DNA from: Sporosarcina sp. FSL W7-1349
GTDB lineage: Bacteria; Bacillota; Bacilli; Bacillales_A; Planococcaceae
Assembly (NCBI RefSeq): GCF_038003045.1
Contig: NZ_JBBOOK010000001.1
Span: 930,001 to 994,000, forward strand
Direction: 5' to 3'
DNA length: 64,000 nucleotides
The position numbers and the translations under genes were made by a program. Below the pieces are notes generated by a model. The model made no database searches. It was given only the letters and a program-made list of their open reading frames with translations, and was not told the DNA's origin. Below, piece after piece: positions 44,802 through 53,543 of the stretch (the first letter of the stretch is position 1; each line of letters opens with the position of its first letter).

Positions 44802-46163
44802 TTATGCTTTTGGTGACTGTGCCTTAACGAGCTGGTGTTCCTGGATGAATTTCTTCAAGATTTCGTTCAAGTCCGGGCTGCCGACTTCCTCGAGATCATA
44901 ATGGATCCGGGTGCAAGGCTTGTTGATGGAAATGACACGGGACAGATCCATCGGTGTCCCGATGATTACCGCATCACAGTCCGCCGCATTGATCGTCTCT
45001 TCCAAGTCCTTCAATTGCTGTTCGCCATAGCCCATTGCCGGAAGAAGGTTGCCGATATGGCCGTATTTGCGGAATGTGTCCGCAATGGTGCCGACTGCAT
45101 ATGGTCGTGGATCGATTATTTCCTTTGCGCCTAGACGCTGCGCTGCCACAGTGCCCGCCCCGAGTTTCATTTCGCCATGCGTCAACGTCGGACCATCTTC
45201 GACGATTAAAACACGCTTTCCAGCAATTTGCTCGGGATGATCCACCGTGATTTTGGACTCCGCTTTCATAATAACGCTATCTGGATTGACCTTCTTAATA
45301 TTATTTTCGACTATTTGAATAGCTTCCGCTTCAGCACTGTCGACTTTATTAATGATGGCTACGTCAGCGGTACGCAAGCTCACTTCGCCCGGATAATATT
45401 TCAGCTCATGGCCGGGGCGATGCGGGTCCAATACAGTGACCGCTAAATCAGGCTCGTAGAATGAAAAGTCATTATTCCCGCCATCCCATAAGATGACATC
45501 GCATCCGTCCGGATCGTTTTCCGCCGCTTGTAAGATATCTGCATAATCCACGCCTGCATAGACGATATTTCCGCGCGCCACATGCGGTTCGTATTCTTCC
45601 ATTTCTTCAATCGTACAATTGTGATGCTTCAAATCTTCAACAGTCGCAAAACGCTGAACCCGCTGTGCCACTAAATCGCCATATGGCATCGGGTGGCGAA
45701 TCGCAACCACTTTTAAATCATGCTCCAGCAAGGTTTCGATAATTTTCCGGGACGTCTGGCTTTTCCCTGTTCCAGTCCGTACCGCGCACACCGAAATGAC
45801 CGGTTTATTGCTTTTCAACATCGTGCTCTTTGATCCGAGCAATGTGAAGTTGGCACCCGCAGAATTCACAATCGCGCCGACCCCCATCACGTCGTCATAG
45901 CTGACATCACTGTATGCGAAGACACATTCATCCACATCCAACTCTTGGATCAATTGTGGCAACTGTTCTTGTGAATAAATCGGAATCCCTTCCGGATACA
46001 AATCGCCTGCCAATTCACTCGGATATTTTCGTCCGTCGATATCCGGAATTTGGGTCGCCGTGAAAGCAACTACACGATAGGCATCGTTATCGCGATAATG
46101 TGTATTAAAGTTGTGGAAATCCCTACCGGCCGCACCGATGATAATAATATTTTTTCTGTCCAT
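44802..46163 (-). CDS. predicted P-loop GTPase / cyclic 2,3-diphosphoglycerate synthetase-like protein
   Basis: A 453-residue cytosolic protein of the COG2403 type. The N-terminal 130 residues form a Rossmann-like domain (I-I-I-I-G-A-A-G-R-D-F-H-N-F). A P-loop (V-R-T-G-T-G-K-S-Q-T-S) lies near residue 129, followed by D-G-G-N-N-D-F and a G-type N-K-V-D near residue 274. Archaeal relatives make cyclic 2,3-diphosphoglycerate, an osmolyte; bacterial members are annotated as GTPases with unknown substrate. It is monocistronic with a strong terminator. Confidence 0.8.
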   Translation of the reverse strand: MDRKNIIIIGAAGRDFHNFNTHYRDNDAYRVVAFTATQIPDIDGRKYPSELAGDLYPEGIPIYSQEQLPQLIQELDVDECVFAYSDVSYDDVMGVGAIVNSAGANFTLLGSKSTMLKSNKPVISVCAVRTGTGKSQTSRKIIETLLEHDLKVVAIRHPMPYGDLVAQRVQRFATVEDLKHHNCTIEEMEEYEPHVARGNIVYAGVDYADILQAAENDPDGCDVILWDGGNNDFSFYEPDLAVTVLDPHRPGHELKYYPGEVSLRTADVAIINKVDSAEAEAIQIVENNIKKVNPDSVIMKAESKITVDHPEQIAGKRVLIVEDGPTLTHGEMKLGAGTVAAQRLGAKEIIDPRPYAVGTIADTFRKYGHIGNLLPAMGYGEQQLKDLEETINAADCDAVIIGTPMDLSRVISINKPCTRIHYDLEEVGSPDLNEILKKFIQEHQLVKAQSPKA

Positions 46164-46376
46164 GCAATCTTCTCTCCTAATCTGTAACTATCTTTCATTA
46201 TTATAAGGCTTTTTGCATTTTAATACAAAGGGGAATTTTTGTTCGGTTGAAAATAAAGGATTTTTCTACAATAAAGTCAAGGAAAATAATTCTTTTTGAA
46301 GGGAATCGTTACATAACTGTGAAAAATATAGCTAGGAAATAAGATATAGGCTAAATTATGTACGGGAGGTAATGAA

Positions 46377-46922
46377 ATGAAAGAAAAAACAATTATCATG
46401 CCTGAAAATCCGGTCTCTCATTTTTTATTCAATGATACGCGTTCTGGACTTATATGGCTGATCATCCGATTATACGTCGGGTATGCTTGGCTCATGGCCG
46501 GTTGGGGGAAAGTGAGAAGCGATGCGTGGACCGGTGATCACGCGGGCGATGCCATCCGAGGATTCGTCGGCGGGGCACTAGCCAAGTCTGCGGACGGCGG
46601 AGACGTGACCGGTTGGTATGCCTCATTCCTTGAAACAATCGTCCTTCCGAATGCCAAAGTGTTCGGCTTTTTGGTAGCATACGGAGAGTTGCTTGTGGGC
46701 CTTGGATTGATTTTCGGGCTTCTGACGGGCATTGCCGCCTTTTTCGGCGCCTTCATGAATGTCAGTTTCCTGTTTGCCGGGACGCTCAGCACGAACCCGA
46801 TTTTGTTCATCCTTGCCACCTGGCTCGTTCTGGCGTGGAAAGTCGCTGGCTGGTACGGCCTCGACCGTTGGGCCATGCCGCTTCTCGGCACGCCATGGGC
46901 AAAAGCCGAAAAATCAAGATAA
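46377..46922 (+). CDS. DoxX family membrane protein
   Basis: A 181-residue protein with four membrane helices and the DoxX pattern: R-L-Y-V-G-Y-A-W-L-M-A-G-W-G-K near residue 32 and A-Y-G-E-L-L-V-G-L-G-L near residue 102. Some DoxX proteins are quinone-linked subunits of thiosulfate oxidation or help redox homeostasis. GGGAGG precedes the ATG. A small membrane protein gene follows after about 90 bases. Confidence 0.88.
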   Translation: MKEKTIIMPENPVSHFLFNDTRSGLIWLIIRLYVGYAWLMAGWGKVRSDAWTGDHAGDAIRGFVGGALAKSADGGDVTGWYASFLETIVLPNAKVFGFLVAYGELLVGLGLIFGLLTGIAAFFGAFMNVSFLFAGTLSTNPILFILATWLVLAWKVAGWYGLDRWAMPLLGTPWAKAEKSR

Positions 46923-47008
46923 GTCGAGACGAGCTGCCGACTGTCTTGCCTACCACGGCTCCCGGTTTCATGTTACACTTAAAGGGAGCCTTGAAAGGGT
47001 GGTTTTGC

Positions 47009-47203
47009 TTGTCTAAAAAACTGGTGCTTTATATGGCCATGCTCATTATCGGCTTCTCCTTGCTCATCGTGTCACTCACCGTGGCGCTTCCCGAACCTGT
47101 CAAATGGGGCTGCATCGCGATTGCAGTAATCCTGAATGTGACGAGCGCCGTCGCTTCCATGAGAGCGGGATTGCAACAGATGAAGCCGGGCGGAGGAAGA
47201 TGA
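47009..47203 (+). CDS. 64-residue membrane protein
   Basis: From a TTG at 47009 (GGGTGG upstream) the frame gives two membrane helices (L-I-I-G-F-S-L-L-I-V and I-A-I-A-V-I-L-N-V) and a short Gly-rich tail. Longer in-frame starts exist to 46835 but overlap the DoxX gene and are not protein-like. Function unknown. Confidence 0.6.
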   Translation: MSKKLVLYMAMLIIGFSLLIVSLTVALPEPVKWGCIAIAVILNVTSAVASMRAGLQQMKPGGGR

Positions 47204-47362
47204 ATTATAAAAAGCCGTCCGTGAATGGTAACGGGTTCGGTTGATGGGGAGAAAAACGCTAATAGCAAGTCAAATAACGGTGAATGCTTTAAACACAAAT
47301 TGACAATAGAAAAAGCAAGTAAAAAACGCACAGCTTACTCTGTAAATATTAAAGACAAGTAA
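47200..47362 (+). pseudogene. possible small gene with a frameshift
   Basis: An ATG at 47200 overlaps the previous stop (ATGA) with GGAGGAAG before it and reads M-N-Y-K-K-P-S-V-N-G-N-G-F-G before a stop. One base shift leads into a frame reading D-G-E-K-N-A-N-S-K and on to K-D-K and TAA at 47362, about 39 residues. The total is one base more than a multiple of three, as expected for a single insertion. Weak evidence. Confidence 0.3.
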
Positions 47363-47416
47363 TCGTACATGATGACTTATCTCATCATGGCTTGTTTATA
47401 ATGTTACACACATTAT

Positions 47417-47466
47417 AAAAATGCACATTACTAAAAGTAAATTTTAGTATGTGCATTTTTATTTTG
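47417..47466 (+). terminator. strong rho-independent terminator
   Basis: AAAATGCACATTACTAAAA pairs with TTTTAGTATGTGCATTTT (one mismatch) followed by TATTTT. A second small palindrome, CATGATGA/TCATCATG, lies about 35 bases earlier. Confidence 0.85.
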
Positions 47467-47565
47467 GCTAACATTTCAGCATATTTTTATTAAAAGGTTA
47501 AACATTTTACACTTTCGAAGAAAAGTACTAATAGAACTAACATACTTTATTGGAGGGGTTAATAA

Positions 47566-47679
47566 TTGTATTGGTATCGTCCGAAACATGGTAAAAGTAA
47601 ATATCAGCTGTTAGTATTTAAAGATAACAAGCCTTTTCTACCTTTGACAGATTATTACCAAGATTGTTTAGGGCGATAA
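47566..47679 (+). CDS. 37-residue basic peptide gene
   Basis: A TTG at 47566 has GGAGGGG 7 bases upstream, one of the best ribosome binding sites in the window. It begins a 37-codon frame (L-Y-W-Y-R-P-K-H-G-K-S-K-Y and on to D-C-L-G-R). The peptide is basic and Tyr-rich, without membrane helix. I do not recognise it. The region is otherwise empty of genes. Confidence 0.5.
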   Translation: MYWYRPKHGKSKYQLLVFKDNKPFLPLTDYYQDCLGR

Positions 47680-47971
47680 CCCCGTTATTATTTATTCCAT
47701 CGTTTACACCAATTATTACAATCATCTCCATAGCATTCATGAATTCCATCGCTTTCTCTTTTTCCATGTAATGATTTGAGATTTAAACTTTGATATGGCA
47801 TCCTCTGTTATTTCTACCGTATCATCTATATTTTGGATGAGAGGTTATATTAACTTTTAGTAGTTAAAAAAGAAAATTCAAACACCTATGCAACTAAATG
47901 GTCTGTTTGAGGCACGACCTTTATTCTTCCGCTAAAGTGCCCTTTTCTTGAATACGATAAAGGTGTGCGAT
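47680..47971. other. gene-free AT-rich stretch
   Basis: About 290 bases between the 37-residue peptide gene and the convergent ABC ATPase gene. No frame with a start signal was seen. A segment near 47890 (AACTAAATGGTCTGTTTG) resembles one near 51878 (AACTAAATGGCCCGATTG), probably relics of a dispersed sequence. Confidence 0.5.
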
Positions 47972-48838
47972 TCAATCGTTTTCCCCAAAATAATAAACAT
48001 AAATATCTTCCATACGTGGTAAAACGGCAATAGCATTGTCACCGGGCTTGTCGTTTGAAATGACACGTACCTCCACTTTACCTTGCAAGTGATGCGTATT
48101 GACTAATTTCAGTCTATGCTTTGTCTTCAGATAGGCTTTCTCCTCTACAATCATACTCCAAACATTGCCCTCTAGTTCAGAAAGCAATTCAGTTGGCGAC
48201 TTCTTTTCAATCAATTCGCCTGCTTTTAACAATAAAACCTCATTGGCTACATATTCAATATCAGAAACAATATGGGTGGATAGAATAATGATCTTATCCT
48301 GAGATAACTCAGACAGTATCCCTCTGAACCGGATACGTTCACTCGGGTCGAGTCCAGCAGTAGGCTCGTCCAAAATGAGAACTTTAGGGTCGTTGATGAG
48401 CGCCTGCGCAATGCCGACCCGTTGAATCATTCCTCCTGAAAACCCTCGTAGTTTCTTTTTCTTTACATCTTGTAAGCCGACTAAATCAAGCAGTTCATCG
48501 ACTTTGACAATCGCTTCCTTACCTTCCAAACCTTTTAATGCTGCCACATAATGGAGAAATTTTTCGGCAGTGAAATTACTATAGCCTCCGAAAGACTGAG
48601 GAAGATAGCCGAGTACATCCCGGTAACTTTCGCCAAGTGTCGAAATGTCAGCTCCGTTGTAAGTGATGCGGCCACTTGTCGATTGTAAAACATCTACGAG
48701 TATGCGCATTAAGGTTGATTTTCCTGCGCCGTTCGGACCTAGCAAGCCATAGATTCCTTCATACAATTCACAACTTACTTGTTTCAGGACAAATTTGTCA
48801 CTATATTTCTTTGTTATATTTTCGATTTTCAGCGTCAT
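47972..48838 (-). CDS. ABC-2 exporter ATPase of the ECF-linked operon
   Basis: About 288 residues from the ATG at 48838, which overlaps the permease stop. Walker A GPNGAGKST, signature F-S-G-G-M-I-Q-R-V-G-I-A-Q and Walker B L-I-L-D-E-P-T-A-G-L-D are intact. This is the drug/lantibiotic-export (CcmA/BcrA-like) group. It is the last gene of a five-gene operon that begins with an ECF sigma factor. Confidence 0.9.
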   Translation of the reverse strand: MTLKIENITKKYSDKFVLKQVSCELYEGIYGLLGPNGAGKSTLMRILVDVLQSTSGRITYNGADISTLGESYRDVLGYLPQSFGGYSNFTAEKFLHYVAALKGLEGKEAIVKVDELLDLVGLQDVKKKKLRGFSGGMIQRVGIAQALINDPKVLILDEPTAGLDPSERIRFRGILSELSQDKIIILSTHIVSDIEYVANEVLLLKAGELIEKKSPTELLSELEGNVWSMIVEEKAYLKTKHRLKLVNTHHLQGKVEVRVISNDKPGDNAIAVLPRMEDIYVYYFGEND

Positions 48839-49581
48839 ATCTCTTTTCTCCTTCTTTGCAAATTTTTGTTGATAATCATTACGATAGCGAGCAAAATACC
48901 ATACCACGCAGCCAGCAAACCAAGCTCCACAAAATCAATTGGAGAATTGTGAAATAGTTTCCCCCTTATGAGGTAGGAGAAAAAACCTTTATCCAACAAC
49001 CAATGGATTGTGTACTTATTGACTAGGGACGTACGAGTTATATAGGAAATGCCATATAATAGACCGCAACTAATTAGCGTGATAGGATGCGATTTGACAG
49101 TCGAACAAATAACACATGCAAAGAGTGTAAAGAAATTAGCCCCAAGTAACACACTGAAAGTTTGAAGAATGAAGTACGCCGTGACACTCACATCATAGGG
49201 AATATTTACGGCCTGCTCCGATGTTTTGAAAAAAAGTACACCTCCGAGCTGAATTCCTATAAACAGTAATACAGTGACAATAGTAAAGAGTGAACTTGCT
49301 TGGAGACGTGCGATAAACAATTGCCTCTTACCGCGCTTGGTCGTATTAAATACATCTTCGACTTGGTCTTCTCTATCTTGGGAGAAAATTCTCGTTGCTA
49401 TCAATAAAATGATTAACCCCATAGCAAACGAACCTAAAATATTCCAAAAGGTTAGAGACTTCATCAAAATTGCATCTGATGGTGTGTGACTCATCATGAA
49501 TATCCAAATTACGAGCACGGCAACCACCGCTGGAAAGAATAATTGATGGGCAAAAAGTTTCCTCAGTTCATACTTCACCAT
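48835..49581 (-). CDS. ABC-2 type permease
   Basis: About 248 residues with six predicted membrane helices; M-V-K-Y-E-L-R-K-L-F at the start is typical of ABC-2 permeases. The ATG at 49581 follows AGGAGA and overlaps the previous permease gene. Together with the next permease it should form the membrane part of the exporter. Confidence 0.82.
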   Translation of the reverse strand: MVKYELRKLFAHQLFFPAVVAVLVIWIFMMSHTPSDAILMKSLTFWNILGSFAMGLIILLIATRIFSQDREDQVEDVFNTTKRGKRQLFIARLQASSLFTIVTVLLFIGIQLGGVLFFKTSEQAVNIPYDVSVTAYFILQTFSVLLGANFFTLFACVICSTVKSHPITLISCGLLYGISYITRTSLVNKYTIHWLLDKGFFSYLIRGKLFHNSPIDFVELGLLAAWYGILLAIVMIINKNLQRRRKEI

Positions 49582-50414
49582 TTCGTCTTTCTCCTGTAGA
49601 TAGATATGATTAATATAATTTGAACTGTGATAGGGATAAATAGCGATACACAGATCATCCAATAATTTGGAAGTTCAACACTTACCATATATTTAAAACC
49701 CAATATGCCGTTGTAGCCATATGTATACAGTAAGTTAGCCGGAAAGTGAAAAACCCAATAAAATAACTCCCCAAGATGAATTGAGCTGAGCAATTTTGCA
49801 TATAGCTCAAACAACGCAAAATATCCGCCGCAAATGGCCATGACCCATACACTTCTTTTAGTCAACAAAGAAACGACAATGACAAATAATCCGAAGACAA
49901 AGCTTGCGAAGACCATGTAACCATACTCATAAAGTACGTATTGCCAACGGGTGAATACATCTATATGTGGGTTATGAAATTGGAGCCACCGATTTGTATG
50001 ATAAGACTCCACCATTGGCAAATTGTATCCTTCTATCGGATAGATTGACCCATAGACTACAAGTGCAACAAGATAGAAAAAGGTAACTACCAGAACACAA
50101 TAAATGAAGACTGTATACAACTTAGCAAGGAGCAATTTAGTTGTTCCGTGTTTATACGTTTTCTGCAATTCCTCAATTCCTGTTTCTCTTTCATAAGGAA
50201 TCATTCTTGAAATTCCCACCACAATCATAACTGCGACAAACCAAAAGCCCATACGTGGCATAAAGTCATGAATGGATAACCAAAAAGTAAAGTTAGGATC
50301 AGGCATTCTATCCGCGAAAAAAAACAGTGTCAACATTCCGAGGCAGATGAATAAAGCAACATAGACTTCTTTAAAAGAAAGTAGTTTTCTTATTTCAACA
50401 TGAAGAATCTTCAT
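49575..50414 (-). CDS. ABC-2 type permease
   Basis: 279 residues, about six membrane helices, N-terminus M-K-I-L-H-V-E-I-R-K-L-L-S-F as in ABC-2 permeases. A large Tyr/His-rich extracytoplasmic loop lies between helices 3 and 4 (about residues 118-160). Start overlaps the preceding gene by 4 bases. Confidence 0.82.
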   Translation of the reverse strand: MKILHVEIRKLLSFKEVYVALFICLGMLTLFFFADRMPDPNFTFWLSIHDFMPRMGFWFVAVMIVVGISRMIPYERETGIEELQKTYKHGTTKLLLAKLYTVFIYCVLVVTFFYLVALVVYGSIYPIEGYNLPMVESYHTNRWLQFHNPHIDVFTRWQYVLYEYGYMVFASFVFGLFVIVVSLLTKRSVWVMAICGGYFALFELYAKLLSSIHLGELFYWVFHFPANLLYTYGYNGILGFKYMVSVELPNYWMICVSLFIPITVQIILIISIYRRKTKW

Positions 50415-51181
50415 ATGTTTTCGAAGCTCCTTCCTTTATTCTTTAGTAGTCTGGCGATCATGTAGATTAGGAGAATGAGTAAAGTAACATTCAGCAGTAC
50501 ATACGCAGTTAAATGGATACTCAAAATCATGTCGCCAATCGGCGTTGAAATCGCCGCAAATCCCATTGCCCCCCAGACGAGTACAGAGACGCCAAGTACA
50601 TTTTCATGTCGGATTGTTGCAATGTATAAGAGATAGACGGAGAATATGAAAGTCGGCGTCACTCCGTACATAACTAGTCTGAATATCGAAAATGTTTCCA
50701 TATGAAAGCCTGATAAAAGAAAATACAAAATGGGGATCATCAAAAATAATATAGAGATGCCAGTAATGGTTATGATTCGTGAACAAAGCACTTGTTCATA
50801 TGAAAACACAAAAGTTTTTTCAAGGTCTTTCATGACGTTATGCCCTCTTCCTGAGAGATTCCAAAAACCAATGAACAATGGTATAGGTGCTGTAAAAAAT
50901 AGCATTAGATACGGATCGATTGATGCATCAAGGAATGGAAATAACGCTAATATTAAAGCAATCATAATGAAATAATGCAGTTTGCTTGTGGCCAGTAGCT
51001 CTTGGAGTGCGATGCCCAGTAAATTTTTAAACGTCCGCAGAAGCGTATTTTTTTTCTTTCCGGGCAAGTATTCTTTTAGAATCGTCAGAGTTTGTTCTTG
51101 GTCTTCAGGAAGCGGGGAGCTGACTCTATAGCTATCTAGGATTTTTTTTATCTGTTCATCCATTTTGAAATCATCCCTCAT
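50411..51181 (-). CDS. membrane protein with cytosolic N-domain, possible anti-sigma/permease
   Basis: About 256 residues. The first 60 residues are soluble and charged (M-D-E-Q-I-K-K-I-L-D-S-Y), followed by six membrane helices. It overlaps the sigma factor stop, the usual place for an anti-sigma factor, but has no zinc-binding H-X3-C-X2-C motif. The membrane part resembles the permeases that follow. It may combine both roles. Start ATG 51181 or the GTG at 51190. Confidence 0.7.
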   Translation of the reverse strand: MRDDFKMDEQIKKILDSYRVSSPLPEDQEQTLTILKEYLPGKKKNTLLRTFKNLLGIALQELLATSKLHYFIMIALILALFPFLDASIDPYLMLFFTAPIPLFIGFWNLSGRGHNVMKDLEKTFVFSYEQVLCSRIITITGISILFLMIPILYFLLSGFHMETFSIFRLVMYGVTPTFIFSVYLLYIATIRHENVLGVSVLVWGAMGFAAISTPIGDMILSIHLTAYVLLNVTLLILLIYMIARLLKNKGRSFENI

Positions 51182-51182
51182 T

Positions 51183-51707
51183 TTACTCACCGTCCTTAAC
51201 GATTTTTTGCAACTTTTGAAGTCCTTGGTAGAGCCGCGATTTCACGGTGGTCGTAGTGACGCCTGTAATATGAGCAATCTCTTTTGCCGTCAACCCATGA
51301 TAATACTTTAATAGCAGGGCATTTTTCTGAATATCCGGTAACGTATTCACTAAATCTTCCACAAACTTCCTTTCGACATATCTTTCCGCAAAATCTCCAT
51401 CCCCCTGATCGTCTTGTTGTACAGTCATTTCTAAATGACTTCTTTTTAACTCACGAAAACTGTTCATGCACCGATTATAGGCAATGGTGAAAAGCCATGA
51501 TTTAAATTTCCGTCTTTCCTGATAGGTCGATAGAGCCTTCATCATGGAGATGAATATGTCTTGCGTGGCATCACTTGCCTCTTCATAGGAACCAAGAAGA
51601 CGAAAACTATAATGAAAAATTTGTTCGTAATACTTACTGACAAGTTGTTCTAAAGCAGCTTCAGAACCTTGTTTTACTTTTTTGATCAATTGCTTATCTT
51701 CTTTCAC
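51183..51707 (-). CDS. ECF-type RNA polymerase sigma factor
   Basis: About 174 residues. Region 2 holds Y-E-E-A-S-D-A-T-Q-D-I-F-I and W-L-F-T-I-A-Y-N-R-C; region 4 has the helix-turn-helix G-L-T-A-K-E-I-A-H-I-T-G-V-T-T-T-T-V-K. The GTG at 51707 is preferred because GAGGGTGA lies about 8 bases upstream; the frame also extends to 51749. It heads the exporter operon, which it probably autoregulates. Inducing signal unknown. Confidence 0.9.
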   Translation of the reverse strand: MKEDKQLIKKVKQGSEAALEQLVSKYYEQIFHYSFRLLGSYEEASDATQDIFISMMKALSTYQERRKFKSWLFTIAYNRCMNSFRELKRSHLEMTVQQDDQGDGDFAERYVERKFVEDLVNTLPDIQKNALLLKYYHGLTAKEIAHITGVTTTTVKSRLYQGLQKLQKIVKDGE

Positions 51708-51804
51708 ACCGGTTATCACCCTCTCATATAGTGAACAAATGAGTTGCAATAAAGGATTTAAAAATTATTAGATTTCATAAAAATAAGACTTTAGTACCAA
51801 CTAC

Positions 51805-51838
51805 AAAAAGGTTGCCTCGTAATGAGACAACCCTTTGT
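51805..51838 (-). terminator. terminator after the small membrane protein gene
   Basis: AAGGGTTGTCTC pairs with GAGGCAACCTT on the minus strand and is followed by TTTG. It lies between the small membrane protein gene and the sigma factor promoter region. Confidence 0.75.
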
Positions 51839-51912
51839 GTTATTAAGAAAAGTTACCTTATAAAGGCAGCCAATTTTTCAACTAAATGGCCCGATTGCTT
51901 TACGAGGAAATA

Positions 51913-52224
51913 TTAACGTCGTTTTGCGATTACTCTTATAATCAACATAACAATTCCGATCAATAGTATGAGAATCCCATTAACCAAAGTAATTAAACCT
52001 AAAAATGCTCCACCATAGCCTGCACCCTCTCCTGTTCCCCCTGAATCCCAATCATAGAAACGGAGAAATAATGCACCACTTGAAAAGCCAAGAACAGGGG
52101 CAAAAATAATCATAACAAATCCTGCAATAATAAGACTTGGTTTCCACTTTTTAAAAAATATAAAAGAAGCAACATTAAGCGATATTATTACAATGATAAA
52201 TAAAGTTAATATTAAACCTTCCAT
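51913..52224 (-). CDS. 103-residue membrane protein
   Basis: Three membrane helices with a Gly-rich loop (D-S-G-G-T-G-E-G-A-G-Y-G-G) before the third and a basic C-terminus (I-A-K-R-R). The family is not recognised with confidence; small DUF4064-like proteins have a similar build. It is AT-rich and monocistronic. Confidence 0.65.
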   Translation of the reverse strand: MEGLILTLFIIVIISLNVASFIFFKKWKPSLIIAGFVMIIFAPVLGFSSGALFLRFYDWDSGGTGEGAGYGGAFLGLITLVNGILILLIGIVMLIIRVIAKRR

Positions 52225-52626
52225 CGCTTCATCCCCCTATGCACGACCATGTCATTAAAAACTATCCCAACTGGATATAGTTATTTCGTAATTTGGCCCG
52301 TTTGTTGAAGAGCTATCTATACCATATTACCACATTTGACCATCTAGCAAATGTTTCTGTTACAAGTTATGATTCCGATACGACATAAAAAAGATCGTCA
52401 ATGATGATCTCCTATCCACCCTTTTTTGCGATATTGCAGATTCAAAAACCAATCGTGGTACGAATTCCTTCTAAAAAATGTCCCGAACATAGATATAACA
52501 ACAAAAATAGGGACACCAATCCATATGCGAATTGTGTCCCACTACTACTGTGATATTTAATGTTTTCTCCCTGTAAACCGAACCCATTACATGAATGGAT
52601 CGGCTTTTTCGCATTTTTTTAGTTAT
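52225..52626. other. intergenic region with a possible gene remnant
   Basis: On the minus strand, from about 52540 to 52405, a frame reads W-D-T-I-R-I-W-I-G-V-P and later N-L-Q-Y-R-K-K-G-W before a stop. It looks like one membrane helix plus a basic tail, but a stop lies directly before it and no start signal is present. I take it as a probable fragment. A GGCCCGTTTGTTGAAG segment lies near 52287. Confidence 0.35.
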
Positions 52627-53199
52627 TCACAAAAAGTCCAGGGTTTTCAGAAAAAGTGCCTTCAAGGAATCGCTCTTGATGACCGATTCAATCATCGCTT
52701 CCATATACACATCTCTCGGAATTGTCTCGTATGCCCACTCCACCCCTTTCGACCGCGCATAGGCGTGTATGAAAATACGCGTCGTCCGTCCGTTCCCTTC
52801 CCGGAAAGGATGCAGCATATTGAGTTCGGATTTGAAGAAAGCCAGTCGGTCGGCCGCTTCCTCCAACGTGGTCCAGCCCGGTTCCTTGCCTAGCTTGCAA
52901 AACAGATCAGCCGAATACAAGTCGAGATGTTCCACTTGGCAAAATCGCGTTCCGCCCTTCATTAGCTGAACGTCCCGAAACTCGCCGGCAAATGAATAAA
53001 GATCCTGAAATAAATGCTGATGTAAACTTTTGAAACCCTCTTTGGTGAATGGAAAATGAAAGCCTCTTTGCTCCAACTCAGCCGCACGGATTGAAAAGAC
53101 CAACGCTTCCGCTTCCTCCAGCTGTTCGTACGTTTGGATCCCTAACAAATTATGCCGCAACAGGTACGGATCATTTTCTTCACTATTATATCTTTTCAC
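52627..53199 (-). CDS. Fic/DOC family nucleotidyl-transferase
   Basis: 190 residues with the full Fic active site H-P-F-R-E-G-N-G-R-T-T-R near residue 130, so AMP transfer (or a related reaction) onto a target protein is expected. No internal inhibitory S/T-X3-E-G/N helix is seen at either end, so control must come from elsewhere. The GTG at 53199 lies inside the small gene before it, so the two are coupled. Confidence 0.9.
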   Translation of the reverse strand: MKRYNSEENDPYLLRHNLLGIQTYEQLEEAEALVFSIRAAELEQRGFHFPFTKEGFKSLHQHLFQDLYSFAGEFRDVQLMKGGTRFCQVEHLDLYSADLFCKLGKEPGWTTLEEAADRLAFFKSELNMLHPFREGNGRTTRIFIHAYARSKGVEWAYETIPRDVYMEAMIESVIKSDSLKALFLKTLDFL

Positions 53200-53359
53200 A
53201 GTCCAGCGCTTCCTGAATCATGGCGGATGTGATTGGAACTCCTGAATTGATCAGCTCCAGCACTCTTTTTTGCAGAGCGGTATGAAGGGTCATATTTTCC
53301 AAATGGAGATTGTGAAGCACCCTTTTGAATTCCTTCGACTCCATCGTTAATTCCTTCAT
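53186..53359 (-). CDS. 57-residue protein overlapping fic, possible antitoxin
   Basis: The ATG at 53359 follows GGAAGGGG. The 57-residue helical product (M-K-E-L-T-M-E-S-K-E at the start, A-L-D-C-E-K-I at the end) ends 14 bases inside the fic gene. Position and size fit a VbhA-like antitoxin, yet the inhibitory S/T-X3-E-G/N motif is not present. Function is inferred from the arrangement alone. Confidence 0.65.
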   Translation of the reverse strand: MKELTMESKEFKRVLHNLHLENMTLHTALQKRVLELINSGVPITSAMIQEALDCEKI

Positions 53360-53543
53360 CGTCCGGCCCCTTCCACGTACAATTCTTTCCTCTATTATAC
53401 AACATAACCGCGTTTTTTTCCAGAAATCCTCTATCAGTGCCAGTCACCTTTCCGGGAAACCTACACCTTTTTTTTCGAAAAGAACTAAACCGGATTCCCC
53501 GACGTCCTATGACGTAAGGAAAGATATGAGATGAGGGATTCGA

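Noticed and set aside
3540..52300. Short GGGCC/TTGTTGAAG-like segments near 3549, 3624, 47890, 51880 and 52287 as a second repeat family
   Set aside because: Matches are 12-18 bases with many changes. They may be relics of a dispersed sequence, but I cannot define a unit.
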